A DNA stretch of 64,000 nt from an uncultured Clostridia bacterium (GCA_937921505.1 CAKZUB010000014.1:45680-109679); one strand, 5' to 3'; counted from the stretch's first letter, positions 26,806 through 35,993 are shown. Numbers and translations: made by a program. Notes: generated from the sequence alone by a model not told the origin.

Positions 26806-26985
26806 GAAAATCCCCCCATTTCTAAAGCTTTTTGAAGAATTTTAAAATTTGGCAGCTATAGCTTCTGTTAAACACCTAATGTAATTATTATAATATCATT
26901 ACACTTATATTATACGTTAAAATGCATAATATAGATAGTATTGATAAGCAAAAAAATAACATAATTTCATGTTTCTTAAGCCCTT

Positions 26986-27429
26986 TTATTGCTCTTGTTT
27001 TTTAAGATCTTGCAGCAACCTATCTACTTCTTCTTTGATATTGGTAAGCCTCGCTAAGTCACTCGGGATACATCCTAAAATACATGCAGGAATTTTCATA
27101 GCGTTTTCTTTCATAGTTAAGCCTTTTTTAGTAACAGACACACATAGGAGTCTCTCATCCTCAGTTGAGCGTTCTCTTTTGATAAGCTCTATACGTTCTA
27201 GTCTTTTAAGAAGGGGGGTTAAGGTTCCCGAATCAAGATATAGCTTATTCCCAAGTTCTTTTAATGTAATTGTATCGTGTTCCCACATAACAAGCATCAC
27301 AAGATATTGTGGATAGGTTAATCCTATCTCCTCAAGAAAGGGTCTATATATTTTTGTTATAGCCCTAGAAGCTGCATATATTGAGAAACACAATTGATTT
27401 TCAAGTTTTAAAATAGTATCATCTGTCAT
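26986..27429 (-). CDS. ohrR: OhrR-type MarR-family organic-peroxide sensor
   Basis: 147 residues. LENQLCFSIYAASRAITKIY is the OhrR signature with the peroxide-reactive Cys14. LTYPQYLVMLVMWEHDTITL and LYLDSGTLTPLLKRLERI form the winged helix-turn-helix. The match in length and motifs to Bacillus subtilis OhrR is close. It is divergent from a glutathione peroxidase gene, which it probably represses until the cysteine is oxidised. Confidence 0.92.
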   Translation of the reverse strand: MTDDTILKLENQLCFSIYAASRAITKIYRPFLEEIGLTYPQYLVMLVMWEHDTITLKELGNKLYLDSGTLTPLLKRLERIELIKRERSTEDERLLCVSVTKKGLTMKENAMKIPACILGCIPSDLARLTNIKEEVDRLLQDLKKQEQ

Positions 27430-27472
27430 TGTGCATTCACTCCTAATTGATAGATTGAGTTCTATTATTCAT

Positions 27473-27562
27473 ATTATAAACTATAACAAGTGTTTTGTTA
27501 ATAGATTTTTGCAATTATATTTGACAAAATACTATTGCCTAAAATTAACATAGTGGTATAAT
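27473..27562. promoter_or_regulatory. Divergent ohrR / glutathione peroxidase promoter region
   Basis: For ohrR (minus) TTAACA (27496-27501) and TATAAT (27473-27478) are 17 bases apart. The inverted repeat TAACAA-N5-TTGTTA (27484-27500) fills that spacer and is a candidate OhrR site. For the peroxidase (plus) TATAAT (27557-27562) has TTGCCT 16 bases upstream. Confidence 0.65.
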
Positions 27563-27600
27563 ATATTTATAAATATTAATTGTCAAAAGGAGGCGTTCAT

Positions 27601-28083
27601 ATGTCCATACATAACATTAATGTAACAACTATTAGTAATAAAACAATAAGTCTTACAGAATACGCAGGTAAAATCTTATTAATTGTAAATACAGCAAGCA
27701 AATGTGGCTTTACACCTCAATACAAAGAACTCGAAGAACTCTACCAAAAGCTTGGCAATGAGCATTTCGAGATCTTAGGTTTTCCTTGTAATCAGTTTGC
27801 AAATCAGGAACCTGGTACTTCTTCAGAAATCCAAAGCTTTTGTCAGCTTAACTATGGTGTAACTTTTCCACTATTTGAAAAAATTGATGTGAAAGGTCCT
27901 GATATACACCCCTTATTTAAATACTTATGTGCACAAAAGAAGGGACTCCTTGGTGGAGATATTAAATGGAACTTTACTAAGTTTTTAGTAGACTCCAAAG
28001 GTACTGTAATAGGTCGTTTTGCTCCAACCACCTCTCCTTTAAAGCTCGAACAAAAAATTAGAGAATTAATAGAGAATATATAA
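27601..28083 (+). CDS. Glutathione peroxidase family (cysteine type)
   Basis: 160 residues. NTASKCGFTPQY holds the peroxidatic Cys35 (cysteine rather than selenocysteine), LGFPCNQFANQEPG the conserved Gln and second Cys, and IKWNFTKFLV the Trp-Asn of the catalytic tetrad. Bacterial members often use thioredoxin rather than glutathione. The start was set at the ATG at 27601 after AAAGGAGG. It is divergent from ohrR. A gshF gene for glutathione synthesis lies 16 kb away, so a glutathione-linked role is possible. Confidence 0.93.
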   Translation: MSIHNINVTTISNKTISLTEYAGKILLIVNTASKCGFTPQYKELEELYQKLGNEHFEILGFPCNQFANQEPGTSSEIQSFCQLNYGVTFPLFEKIDVKGPDIHPLFKYLCAQKKGLLGGDIKWNFTKFLVDSKGTVIGRFAPTTSPLKLEQKIRELIENI

Positions 28084-28089
28084 ACTTTA

Positions 28090-28147
28090 AAAAGAAAAAG
28101 AGAATGTCAGCGCCTCACTATGGTCACTCACATTCTCTTTTTCTTTT
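28090..28147. terminator. Bidirectional terminator, 18-bp perfect stem
   Basis: Arms 28090-28107 and 28130-28147, A-rich on the left and T-rich on the right, around a 22-base loop. It ends the peroxidase transcript and any transcript coming from the right on the minus strand. Confidence 0.9.
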
Positions 28148-28216
28148 GCATCATAGCTTATATACTTATTAATTAATTTAAGTTGTTATGGAAACTCTAT
28201 AAATACTTATATATAT

Positions 28217-28263
28217 ATTACATTTATTTTATCTAGCTCCAAAAAGGTTGCACGTCCTTTTTT
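28217..28263 (-). promoter_or_regulatory. Copy A of a Crp-type operator/promoter module
   Basis: Inverted repeat with arms CCTTTTTT (28256-28263) and AAAAAGG (28241-28247) around 8 bases, then the minus-strand -10 TGTAAT (28217-28222). The operator centre is about 41.5 bases from the expected start site. The sequence closely matches the module in front of deoB. It lies just after the Crp-family gene and could also be read as its terminator. Confidence 0.55.
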
Positions 28264-28269
28264 CCCAAC

Positions 28270-29001
28270 TTATTGTTCAACTATAGGAGATATATAGGCC
28301 TTCATCCTTAGATACTGATTTTCTTCGATAATAATCTTATTGCCAGCTCTGCTGATATAAGCATCTTGTTCCATTTTTTTAACTGCGCGGTTTATTGTCT
28401 TTATACTTAGCCCTGAGCTGTCTGCAATATTCTGTCTTGTTAAGTTCAAAATACACTTTTTGTTTTCAGCTATCTGTTCATATAGTTGTATAAACAAAAG
28501 AATAACGCGATCAATTCCTTGTACAAATAAGAAAACACGTTCTTTTCTTGCTTGTTCTAAAAGATAAGTTCCCATTGATTTTGTTTCAAGTAATAAGGTG
28601 TGAATATCTTTTCTCATCCATTCTTCAAACTTACTTTTAGAAATGACCATCATCTTGCATGGGGTTACAGTTATAAGTGTAGTCATATATTTTTCAAGTT
28701 CTAATAATATTTCCATTGAGCCAAAAACTTTAACAGGATAAAACCACATAAAATCGTAAGCAATACCAAAAATCCTATAATCCATTCCTTTTACAATACC
28801 TTCAACTAATATGTAAATGGTATCAACTGCTGTATTTTCTTTGATAAATACAGTATTTTTCTTCATATTGACTATTTGAAAAGAATCCAATATCCACATC
28901 GGTGCATTCGCCAGATATCTACTTAAATATTCTTTTTCCTTATTTTTTAAGTTATTCTTCAAAGCTACTACCTTATCGATATTGCTACCTACTCTTTCCA
29001 T
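28270..29001 (-). CDS. Crp/Fnr-family transcriptional regulator
   Basis: 243 residues. The N-terminal beta-roll of the cyclic-nucleotide-binding type (VFIKENTAVDTIYILVEGIV) lacks an obvious cAMP phosphate-binding motif, and no Fnr-type cysteine cluster is present, so the signal is unknown. The C-terminal helix-turn-helix reads LTRQNIADSSGLSIKTINRA. It is the last gene of the operon with adenosine deaminase, pyrimidine-nucleoside phosphorylase and phosphopentomutase, so control of nucleoside catabolism is likely. Paired operator-like modules flank the operon. Confidence 0.85.
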   Translation of the reverse strand: MERVGSNIDKVVALKNNLKNKEKEYLSRYLANAPMWILDSFQIVNMKKNTVFIKENTAVDTIYILVEGIVKGMDYRIFGIAYDFMWFYPVKVFGSMEILLELEKYMTTLITVTPCKMMVISKSKFEEWMRKDIHTLLLETKSMGTYLLEQARKERVFLFVQGIDRVILLFIQLYEQIAENKKCILNLTRQNIADSSGLSIKTINRAVKKMEQDAYISRAGNKIIIEENQYLRMKAYISPIVEQ

Positions 29002-29030
29002 AGCCTTCCCTCATTTCATTTAAGCTAAGT

Positions 29031-30035
29031 TTATATAGCTCTTTGCAGACTCCTTAGTATTTCTTCTTTTATATTATCTTTTGCAAATGATACCTCTACT
29101 GCATTCTTTAAAAGTTTTATAATTGTTTCTTTATTCTGATACATTTTTTCATAAATAAGTGTTAATTCGTGAGTTATAGAAGTATTACTTACTGTTCTAT
29201 TATCTGTATTAATAGTTGCCATTAGTTCTTTTTTCAAAAATAATTCTAATGGATATGTACTCCAGTTATCTACTGCCTTTGTCTGCAAGTTGCTAGATGG
29301 GCACATCTCAATTCCAATGCCTTTTTGCTTGCATATGCTGATTAGATCTTCACTCTTTCTAAGTGCAATCCCATGTCCCAACCTACGTGCCCCAAGTTCA
29401 ATAGCTTCTTTAACATTTCCAATATTTCCGCATTCACCCGAGTGAATAGTAAATGGCATATCATATTTCTTTGCCATATAAAAAAGTTCTCTCTGCTTTT
29501 TTGTAGGATAAGCTGTTTCGTCTCCTGCCAAATCCAGTGCACATATGCCTGAATCTAGTAACTCTCTTGCTATTTTTAACATTTCCATATTCTTTTCTAC
29601 CAAATGATGCCTCATAGCACACACAATGATGGAAGCATGTATATTATATTGTCTTTCTCCTTCTTTTAATCCCATAATAACACTTTCTATTACCTTTTTA
29701 CAGCTTAATTGATCGTTTACAGAAAGCATTGGGGCAAATCTTATTTCTATATATTTTATATTTTCCGCTGCTGCATCTTTGAGTAAGCTAACCATTGCTG
29801 ATTTTAGTCCTTGTTCTGTCTGCAAACATCTCAGTGGCAGCTCAAATTTTCTCAGATATTCGGTTAAACTTGTGCACTTCTCTGATACTTGAAGGGCCTC
29901 TTTCAAATGCTCTTCTTTAATCATAAGTTCATTGCTAATCAACAATTGCCGCATCATATCTATTCCTATAGAACCATCTAAATGACAATGTAAATCAATT
30001 TTAGGTAACTTTTGAATCCACTTATTATCTACCAT
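29031..30035 (-). CDS. add: Adenosine deaminase family protein
   Basis: 334 residues. The amidohydrolase metal and catalytic motifs are present: LPKIDLHCHLDGSI at the N-terminus, FTIHSGECGNIGNV, LGHGIAL, and TINTDNRTVS with the final metal-binding Asp (usually STNTDDP). It deaminates adenosine or deoxyadenosine to inosine. It follows pdp after an internal hairpin and precedes the Crp-family gene by 29 bases. Specificity for adenosine rather than adenine is the likelier reading but not certain. Confidence 0.88.
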   Translation of the reverse strand: MVDNKWIQKLPKIDLHCHLDGSIGIDMMRQLLISNELMIKEEHLKEALQVSEKCTSLTEYLRKFELPLRCLQTEQGLKSAMVSLLKDAAAENIKYIEIRFAPMLSVNDQLSCKKVIESVIMGLKEGERQYNIHASIIVCAMRHHLVEKNMEMLKIARELLDSGICALDLAGDETAYPTKKQRELFYMAKKYDMPFTIHSGECGNIGNVKEAIELGARRLGHGIALRKSEDLISICKQKGIGIEMCPSSNLQTKAVDNWSTYPLELFLKKELMATINTDNRTVSNTSITHELTLIYEKMYQNKETIIKLLKNAVEVSFAKDNIKEEILRSLQRAI

Positions 30036-30066
30036 CTTTTATACCCCTCGGTTTTTCAAACTAACT

Positions 30067-30106
30067 AAAAGCCACCTTAAGGCCAGTTTACTTTAAGATG
30101 GCTTTT
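30067..30106 (-). terminator. Intra-operon hairpin between pdp and add
   Basis: Arms AAAAGCCACCTTAA and TTAAGATGGCTTTT pair with one mismatch. On the minus strand TTTTAGTTAG follows. It may reduce expression of add and the regulator relative to deoB and pdp. Confidence 0.7.
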
Positions 30107-30111
30107 ACACT

Positions 30112-31437
30112 CTATATATATTTCTCTACTTTATCTTTTTCAATTCTTGCAAAAATAAGAGGTTCTTTCTCAACATTTTGCTTTGCAATCGTAACTGCCT
30201 CTATAAACTTTAATTCTGCAGCTTTAAATAAGTCTTCCTCACTTGCGTATAAAGTTGCGATTACGTCACCTTCTTGTATATATTCTCCTACTTTATGTTT
30301 TAGTATAATACCTGCTGCATAATCAAGAATACTGTCTTTGGTTTCTCTTCCAGCACCTAACATCATAGATGCAATGCCGCAAGCTTCTGTATTCATATGT
30401 GTTATATAGCCTGATCTTGGCGCTTTTACTTCATAGGCAAATGCAGCTTTTTCAAACTTATCACTATCTTTTATAACAGAAGAATCTCCACCTTGCGCCT
30501 CTACCATAGCAATCAAATTTTCTAGTGCTTTTCCACTTACAATAGCTTCTTTTGCCATTTCTATACATGCTGGCAGTTCACCTTTTCCAGCCAGATATAA
30601 CATATTCCCTGCTAAACTCAAACTAACTTCTGTTAAGTCTTTGGGGCCATTTCCTTTTAGTGTAGCGACAGCTTCTATAACTTCTAGAGAATTCCCTATA
30701 TTATTTCCGAGTGGTATATCCATATCGGTAATAAGTGCTGCTGTTCTTCTACCTGAATTTTCGCCAATTGCCACCATACACTCAGCAAGTGCAATGGAGT
30801 CTTCAATAGTTTTCATAAAGGCTCCACTTCCTGTTTTAACGTCAAGTAAAATACAATCACTTCCTGCTGCTAGTTTCTTGCTCATAATCGATATAGCAAT
30901 AAGCGGTATGCTGTCTATTGTTGCTGTTACATCGCGAAGGGCATATAATTTTTTATCTGCTGGTGTTATATTCCCTGATTGCCCAATAACACTCAATCCT
31001 GTTTTATTGACTACTTCAAAAAATTCTTCTTGTGTGAGGGATGTCCTCATCCCGGGAATAGCCTCCATCTTATCTACAGTCCCACCCGTATGTCCTAGAC
31101 CTCTTCCAGACATTTTAGCTACTTTTACCCCACATGCTGCTACAATCGGCGCAATAATTAATGTGGTTTTATCGCCGACTCCGCCTGTTGAATGTTTATC
31201 AACTTTAATCCCCTCAATACTTGAAAGATCTACCATATCCCCCGAACGTGCAACTGCATCTGTCATAACAGAAGTTTCTTTATCTGTCATTCCTTTAAAA
31301 TACACTGACATTAGAAATGCTGACATTTGATAATCTGGAATATTACCTGCAACGTATTCCTGTGTCATATGTCTAATTTCTTGTTCACTTAGTTCTTCAC
31401 CATTTCTTTTCTTCATAATCAAATCATACATTCTCAT
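30112..31437 (-). CDS. pdp: Pyrimidine-nucleoside phosphorylase
   Basis: 441 residues. MRMYDLIMKKRNGEELSEQE starts the helical domain, VDKHSTGGVGDKTTLIIAP is the glycine-rich phosphate site, and KMSGRGLGHTGGTVDKMEAI is the family signature. The C-terminal domain contains PRSGYITHM. It cleaves uridine, thymidine or deoxyuridine with phosphate to give (deoxy)ribose 1-phosphate, which DeoB, encoded upstream, isomerises. Thymidine phosphorylase (deoA) is the near alternative. Confidence 0.93.
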   Translation of the reverse strand: MRMYDLIMKKRNGEELSEQEIRHMTQEYVAGNIPDYQMSAFLMSVYFKGMTDKETSVMTDAVARSGDMVDLSSIEGIKVDKHSTGGVGDKTTLIIAPIVAACGVKVAKMSGRGLGHTGGTVDKMEAIPGMRTSLTQEEFFEVVNKTGLSVIGQSGNITPADKKLYALRDVTATIDSIPLIAISIMSKKLAAGSDCILLDVKTGSGAFMKTIEDSIALAECMVAIGENSGRRTAALITDMDIPLGNNIGNSLEVIEAVATLKGNGPKDLTEVSLSLAGNMLYLAGKGELPACIEMAKEAIVSGKALENLIAMVEAQGGDSSVIKDSDKFEKAAFAYEVKAPRSGYITHMNTEACGIASMMLGAGRETKDSILDYAAGIILKHKVGEYIQEGDVIATLYASEEDLFKAAELKFIEAVTIAKQNVEKEPLIFARIEKDKVEKYI

Positions 31438-31472
31438 CTCTATTATACATCCCTTCTATACTACTTAAGCAT

Positions 31473-32645
31473 TTATGCTAAGATTTCACTTAAAAAGCTG
31501 TTGCCACTAATACTTGATTGAACTCCAAATATATCTAAAATAGTAGCTCCAATATCAGCAAATGTTTCTCTTGTTCCTATGGATACATTTTCTTTTACTT
31601 TTTTGCCATAAGCTAACATGGGTGTATATTCTCTTGTGTGATCAGAACCTGGTGCTCCAGGATCACATCCATGGTCTGCAGTAATTATCAAAATGTCATC
31701 CTCTTTCATCTTTTCCATAAAAAGACCTAATTGTTTATCAAACACTGTAGCTGCTTTTGCATACCCATCAACATCATTTCTATGTCCATAAAGCATATCA
31801 AAATCCACAAGATTTACAAAACATAACCCATTAAAATCCTTATCCATCACTTCAAGTGTTTTTTCCATGCCCTCTACATTACTAACAATCGATTGTGTTT
31901 GTTGTATTCCTTTTCCCGCAAAAATATCATAAATTTTCCCAATGCCGATTGTGTCAAATCCATTTTCCACTAAGTAGTCTAGCATCGTTGTCTTTGGAGG
32001 AACCAAAGAAAAATCATGACGATGTGCTGTCCTTTTAAACTCTGGATATTCCCCAATAAACGGTCTTGCAATAACTCTTCCGACACCATGTTCTCCTTGG
32101 AGCATTTCTCTTGCAACGGCGCAGTAATGATATAAGTCTTCTAGTGGCACGATATCTTCATGTGCAGCTATTTGAAATACACTATCAGCAGATGTATATA
32201 CAATCAAATCTCCTGTTTCTACATGCTGCTGTCCATAATCAGAAATAACTGCTGTCCCTGAATAAGGTTTATTACAAATAACATTTCTTCCTGTTTTACT
32301 GCTGAACTCTTTTAATACTTCTTCTGGAAATCCATTTGGATAAGTAGGCAGTGCTGTTTCTGATATGAGTCCAGCTATTTCCCAATGACCTACTGTTGTA
32401 TCCTTTCCCATAGACTTTTCTGCCATTCTTCCATAAGAACCAGTTGTATACCCCTCAGCCGCCAAACAACTTACGCCATCAATATTAAAAAGTCCCATTT
32501 TTTTCATATGAGGTGTGTCGTATTCTTTTGATTTTACAATGGAAGCTAGCGTATTACTTCCCTCATCATTAAATAAATGTGCATCTGGTAATTCTCCAAT
32601 TCCATAACTATCTAACACGATTAAAAATACTCTTTTTGTTTTCAT
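31473..32645 (-). CDS. deoB: Phosphopentomutase
   Basis: 390 residues. Alkaline-phosphatase-fold metal sites are seen in RVFLIVLDSYGIGELPDA, GKDTTVGHWEIAG with the phospho-accepting Thr, NLVDFDMLYGHRNDVDGYA and DILIITADHGCDPGAPGSDH. It converts (deoxy)ribose 1-phosphate to the 5-phosphate. It is first in the deoB-pdp-add-crp operon. AAGGGAAG precedes the ATG. Confidence 0.97.
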   Translation of the reverse strand: MKTKRVFLIVLDSYGIGELPDAHLFNDEGSNTLASIVKSKEYDTPHMKKMGLFNIDGVSCLAAEGYTTGSYGRMAEKSMGKDTTVGHWEIAGLISETALPTYPNGFPEEVLKEFSSKTGRNVICNKPYSGTAVISDYGQQHVETGDLIVYTSADSVFQIAAHEDIVPLEDLYHYCAVAREMLQGEHGVGRVIARPFIGEYPEFKRTAHRHDFSLVPPKTTMLDYLVENGFDTIGIGKIYDIFAGKGIQQTQSIVSNVEGMEKTLEVMDKDFNGLCFVNLVDFDMLYGHRNDVDGYAKAATVFDKQLGLFMEKMKEDDILIITADHGCDPGAPGSDHTREYTPMLAYGKKVKENVSIGTRETFADIGATILDIFGVQSSISGNSFLSEILA

Positions 32646-32770
32646 TTTTCTTCCCTTTCCTTTCTCTTATGATATTTTCATTCTTTATACCAATACTAGC
32701 TATAGATTTCACAGATGAATAACTTAGCCTTATATAAAATACTTTATAATCATTTTTATTGTATGTATAA

Positions 32771-32817
32771 ATTATATTTATTTTACTTAATCCAAAAAAG
32801 GCCAACTGTCCTTTTTT
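32771..32817 (-). promoter_or_regulatory. Copy B of the Crp-type module: promoter of the deoB operon
   Basis: Perfect inverted repeat AAAAAAGG (32794-32801), 8 bases, CCTTTTTT (32810-32817), then the minus-strand -10 TATAAT (32771-32776). The operator centre (32805.5) lies about 41.5 bases before the expected start site, the geometry of class II Crp activation. There is no good -35 box, as expected for an activated promoter. Confidence 0.65.
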
Positions 32818-32890
32818 CTGCAATAAAGTATCTTTTTATATAGTCTTTTAGTATAAAGTTATCATTTACTCATTTTAGCACAAATAAAAA

Positions 32891-32924
32891 GAATATCTCA
32901 AATCTTTAACAGTTTAAGATATTC
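32891..32924 (-). terminator. Terminator of the riboflavin operon
   Basis: Arms GAATATCT (32891-32898) and AGATATTC (32917-32924). The minus side continues CTTTTTATTTG after the stem. Confidence 0.8.
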
Positions 32925-32970
32925 AGTACATTTAAAACACATGTTTAAAGCTACTTTCCTTGCAAATAAC

Positions 32971-33630
32971 TTATAAATACTTTTTTAATTTTCCAATATC
33001 ATCTATAAGAATATCTGCGTCATCTAGTTCTCCTTTTTGAGCAAAGCCATACGTACAACCAATAGTATAAATATTGTTCTTTTTACCGGCTTCCATATCT
33101 TGCTTTCTGTCACCTACAATAACCATATCCTCTGGGTATTTATCTTTTATAATTTTTAAAATCTTATGTTTTGGAATAAAATCATATTCATCTGAACATA
33201 CCAAGCTCTCAAAGTATTTATCTAAACCAAATAACTTAGTATGAGTGTCTTTATAATAAGTCTTGCAGTTACTTATAAAAACTAGGTGATATCTCTTATC
33301 TTTGAGATATTTCAATGTTTCTAATGCACCTTCATAGAGAAAAGGGGTTGTTTGCTCAATTTGTCTTTTTATTTCTTCTCCAATGATTTCACTGCATTTG
33401 TCTTGCATCTCGTGACTAAGGCCTGGCATAAAAGCTTGCCACATATCCGTTGGATTGAAACCAAGCCAATAGCTTATTTCTTTATCCGACCATATTTTAG
33501 ATTTGGCATCTCCTTTTTTCACAAGAAATTCATAAGCTTTTCTAAAGGCTGGTGCATAGAGTGTTAAACTATTATGCAGTGTGCCATCATAGTCAAAATA
33601 TATTGTCTTTATATTTTCAAATGGTATCAA
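32971..33630 (-). CDS. HAD-superfamily phosphatase in the riboflavin operon
   Basis: About 219 residues. Motif I is IYFDYDGTLHNS, motif II LVFISNCKTYYK, the motif III lysine is in IPKHKILKII, and motif IV is MVIVGDRKQDMEAGKKN. It is a subfamily IA phosphatase. The start is uncertain: a TTG at 33630 lies 6 bases after GGAGG, while the GTG at 33636 is too close. It is the last gene of ribD-ribE-ribBA-ribH and only 11-17 bases from ribH. That makes it a good candidate for the phosphatase that removes phosphate from 5-amino-6-(5-phosphoribitylamino)uracil, the step performed by HAD enzymes in other bacteria. Confidence 0.8.
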   Translation of the reverse strand: MIPFENIKTIYFDYDGTLHNSLTLYAPAFRKAYEFLVKKGDAKSKIWSDKEISYWLGFNPTDMWQAFMPGLSHEMQDKCSEIIGEEIKRQIEQTTPFLYEGALETLKYLKDKRYHLVFISNCKTYYKDTHTKLFGLDKYFESLVCSDEYDFIPKHKILKIIKDKYPEDMVIVGDRKQDMEAGKKNNIYTIGCTYGFAQKGELDDADILIDDIGKLKKYL

Positions 33631-33647
33631 GGTCACCCTCCTCTATG

Positions 33648-34109
33648 TTAAAACTGATTGATAAGGTTTGCCATTTCTATTGCGGTAACAGCAGCATCAT
33701 ATCCTTTGTTGCCAGCCTTGGTACCAGCTCTTTCTATCGCTTGCTCAATAGTATCTGTTGTTAAAACACCAAATATAACGGGCACCTCTGTTTCGAGTGA
33801 TACATGTGCTACTCCTTTTGTAACCTCATTCGATACATAATCAAAGTGAGGCGTAGAGCCTCTAATAACAGCTCCAAGACAAATGACTGCATCATATTTT
33901 TTACTCTTAACCATTTTTTTTGCAATAAGTGGTATTTCAAATGCGCCTGGTACCCAGGCCATTTCTATATCTTCTTCCAATACACCGTGTCTTTTTAATG
34001 CATCAACAGCTCCTGATACAAGCTTTGCTCCTATAAACTCATTGAACCTTCCAACAACAATGCCAAATCTTAATCCCTGTGCTATTAAGTTTCCTTCAAA
34101 TGTCTTCAT
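33648..34109 (-). CDS. ribH: 6,7-dimethyl-8-ribityllumazine synthase
   Basis: 153 residues, normal length. [49 protein letters not shown] with the catalytic His, and [12 protein letters not shown] are all canonical. It condenses the ribitylaminouracil with dihydroxybutanone phosphate from RibBA, encoded one base upstream. Confidence 0.97.
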   Translation of the reverse strand: MKTFEGNLIAQGLRFGIVVGRFNEFIGAKLVSGAVDALKRHGVLEEDIEMAWVPGAFEIPLIAKKMVKSKKYDAVICLGAVIRGSTPHFDYVSNEVTKGVAHVSLETEVPVIFGVLTTDTIEQAIERAGTKAGNKGYDAAVTAIEMANLINQF

Positions 34110-34110
34110 C

Positions 34111-35322
34111 CTACTGTTCCTCCTTAAATTTTAATATATGTCCAAGTTTTTCTTTTTTAGTTCTTAAATAGTATTCATTTCTTTCATTATGATTCATCTG
34201 TATAGGCACTCTCTCTACAATTTCTATGCCATAGCCCGATAATCCCTTGATTTTTTTTGGATTATTGGTCATAAGCTTTACTTTCTTAACGCCAAGATCA
34301 GCGAGTATTTGAGCCCCTATCCCATAGTCTCTAAGGTCTTCTTTAAAACCTAGAGCTAAGTTGGCTTCCACCGTATCAAGCCCTTGATCTTGAAGTTCAT
34401 AAGCCTTTATTTTGTTAATAAGACCTATTCCTCTGCCTTCTTGACGCATATAGAGTAAAATCCCTCTACCTTCTGCTTCTATCTCTCGCATCGCCTGAGC
34501 ATATTGCTCACCACAATCACATCTTCTAGACCCAAATGCATCTCCTGTAAGACATTCTGAATGAACTCTTACGAGTACAGGTTCATCACCTGCAACATCG
34601 CCTTTAACCAATGCTACATGATGTTCTCCATTTAGTGTGTTTTCATAACCCACTATTTTAAAGTCCCCATATTTTGTCGGCAGTTTAGCTTGTGTCGCCC
34701 TACTTGCGTAAACTTCTGTACTACGTCTAAAGTTTATTAAATCTGCAATAGTAATTATCTTTAGCTGATGCACTTTAACATACGTCATTAGTTCAGGTAC
34801 TCTAGCCATTGTGCCGTCTTCATTCATAATTTCACATATTACTCCAGCTGGATATAAACCAGCAAGTGCGGCTAAATCAACTGCTGCCTCTGTATGTCCT
34901 GCACGTTTTAGAACGCCGCCTGCTTTCGCTTCAAGCGGAAACATATGACCCGGCCTTTTAAAATCATTATCTTTTGCCTGTGGATCTAAAAACTTTTTAA
35001 CTGTTAGGGCTCTTTCCTTGGCTGATATACCCGTTGTAGTATCTGCTGCATCAATTGATAATGTAAAAGCTGTTTGGTGAGAATCAGTATTTCTCTCAAC
35101 CATAGGACCAATGTTTAACGCCCTAAGCCTTTCTCCTGTAACCGGCATACAGATGAGTCCCCGTCCATATTTAGCCATAAAATTAATCGCTTCTGGCGTT
35201 ACAAGTTCTGCCGCCATCAAAAGATCCCCTTCATTCTCACGATCTTCATCATCTACAACAACTATCATTCTCCCTGCTTTAATATCATCTATAGCTTCTT
35301 CTACTGTATTAAACTTATACAT
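34111..35322 (-). CDS. ribBA: Bifunctional dihydroxybutanone-phosphate synthase / GTP cyclohydrolase II
   Basis: 403 residues. The N-terminal RibB domain has [19 protein letters not shown] and CMPVTGERL. The C-terminal RibA domain (from about residue 210) has [20 protein letters not shown], with the three zinc cysteines, and [20 protein letters not shown]. It supplies both precursors of riboflavin from ribulose 5-phosphate and GTP. Third gene of the operon. Confidence 0.97.
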   Translation of the reverse strand: MYKFNTVEEAIDDIKAGRMIVVVDDEDRENEGDLLMAAELVTPEAINFMAKYGRGLICMPVTGERLRALNIGPMVERNTDSHQTAFTLSIDAADTTTGISAKERALTVKKFLDPQAKDNDFKRPGHMFPLEAKAGGVLKRAGHTEAAVDLAALAGLYPAGVICEIMNEDGTMARVPELMTYVKVHQLKIITIADLINFRRSTEVYASRATQAKLPTKYGDFKIVGYENTLNGEHHVALVKGDVAGDEPVLVRVHSECLTGDAFGSRRCDCGEQYAQAMREIEAEGRGILLYMRQEGRGIGLINKIKAYELQDQGLDTVEANLALGFKEDLRDYGIGAQILADLGVKKVKLMTNNPKKIKGLSGYGIEIVERVPIQMNHNERNEYYLRTKKEKLGHILKFKEEQ

Positions 35323-35342
35323 TTTGCACTCTCCTTTTAGAC

Positions 35343-35993
35343 TTATAAAAACCCATGTTCATTTAAAAAGTTTATATCAATATCTTTTTTTAAAGGTTGA
35401 TTATCCATAGGTCTTAGTAATCTCTCAATATATTTCCCGATCATATCACACTCCAAATTAACATACTCACCTACTTTTTTTCTAATTAAAGTAGTCGCTT
35501 CCTTGGTGTGAGGAATAACAGATACTTTAAATAAGCTTTCATCTAAGAAGGCTACTGTTAAACTTACACCATCTATTGCAACAGAGCCTTTTTGAACAAT
35601 ATACCTTAATATATTGGTTTCGGCTGTTATTGTCAGCCATACTGCATTATCTTCTTGTTCATAGCTTTTAATAATACCAGTACCATCAATATGTCCACTT
35701 ACAAAATGGCCTCCTAGCCTATCTCCTACTTTGAGGGCTCTTTCAAGATTAACCAAGTCTCCTGGTGTTAATAGATGGAGATTACTTTTTCGCATGGTCT
35801 CAGCCATTACATCTACAGAAAAGTGCGCTTGTGCAAAGGTTGTAACAGTTAAGCAAACACCATTAGTACTTATACTGTCTCCAAGTTTTGTGCCCTCTAA
35901 TACCTTATTTGCTTTGATTGTAATTTTTGCTGAGTCAGCCCCTTTAATAACTGATTCAACAGTTCCGATTTCTTCTACAAGGCCTGTAAACAT
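35343..35993 (-). CDS. ribE: Riboflavin synthase, alpha subunit
   Basis: 216 residues made of two lumazine-binding repeats. [15 protein letters not shown] and NGVCLTVT are in the first; GHIDGTGII and [10 protein letters not shown] are in the second. It dismutates two lumazines into riboflavin. It lies 5 bases after ribD. Confidence 0.96.
   Translation of the reverse strand: MFTGLVEEIGTVESVIKGADSAKITIKANKVLEGTKLGDSISTNGVCLTVTTFAQAHFSVDVMAETMRKSNLHLLTPGDLVNLERALKVGDRLGGHFVSGHIDGTGIIKSYEQEDNAVWLTITAETNILRYIVQKGSVAIDGVSLTVAFLDESLFKVSVIPHTKEATTLIRKKVGEYVNLECDMIGKYIERLLRPMDNQPLKKDIDINFLNEHGFL

Noticed and set aside
28241..28263. Simple terminator of the Crp-family gene as the full explanation
   Set aside because: It could terminate, but the matching flanking sequence and -10 spacing shared with the deoB upstream copy are not explained by a terminator alone; kept as an alternative.
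30641..31330. 229-codon open frame antisense to pdp
   Set aside because: It lies wholly within the clearly real pyrimidine-nucleoside phosphorylase gene, has no ribosome-binding site and its translation resembles nothing known.
32608..32823. 71-codon minus frame covering the deoB leader
   Set aside because: It runs through the promoter module and overlaps the real deoB start, with no ribosome-binding site and a low-complexity product.
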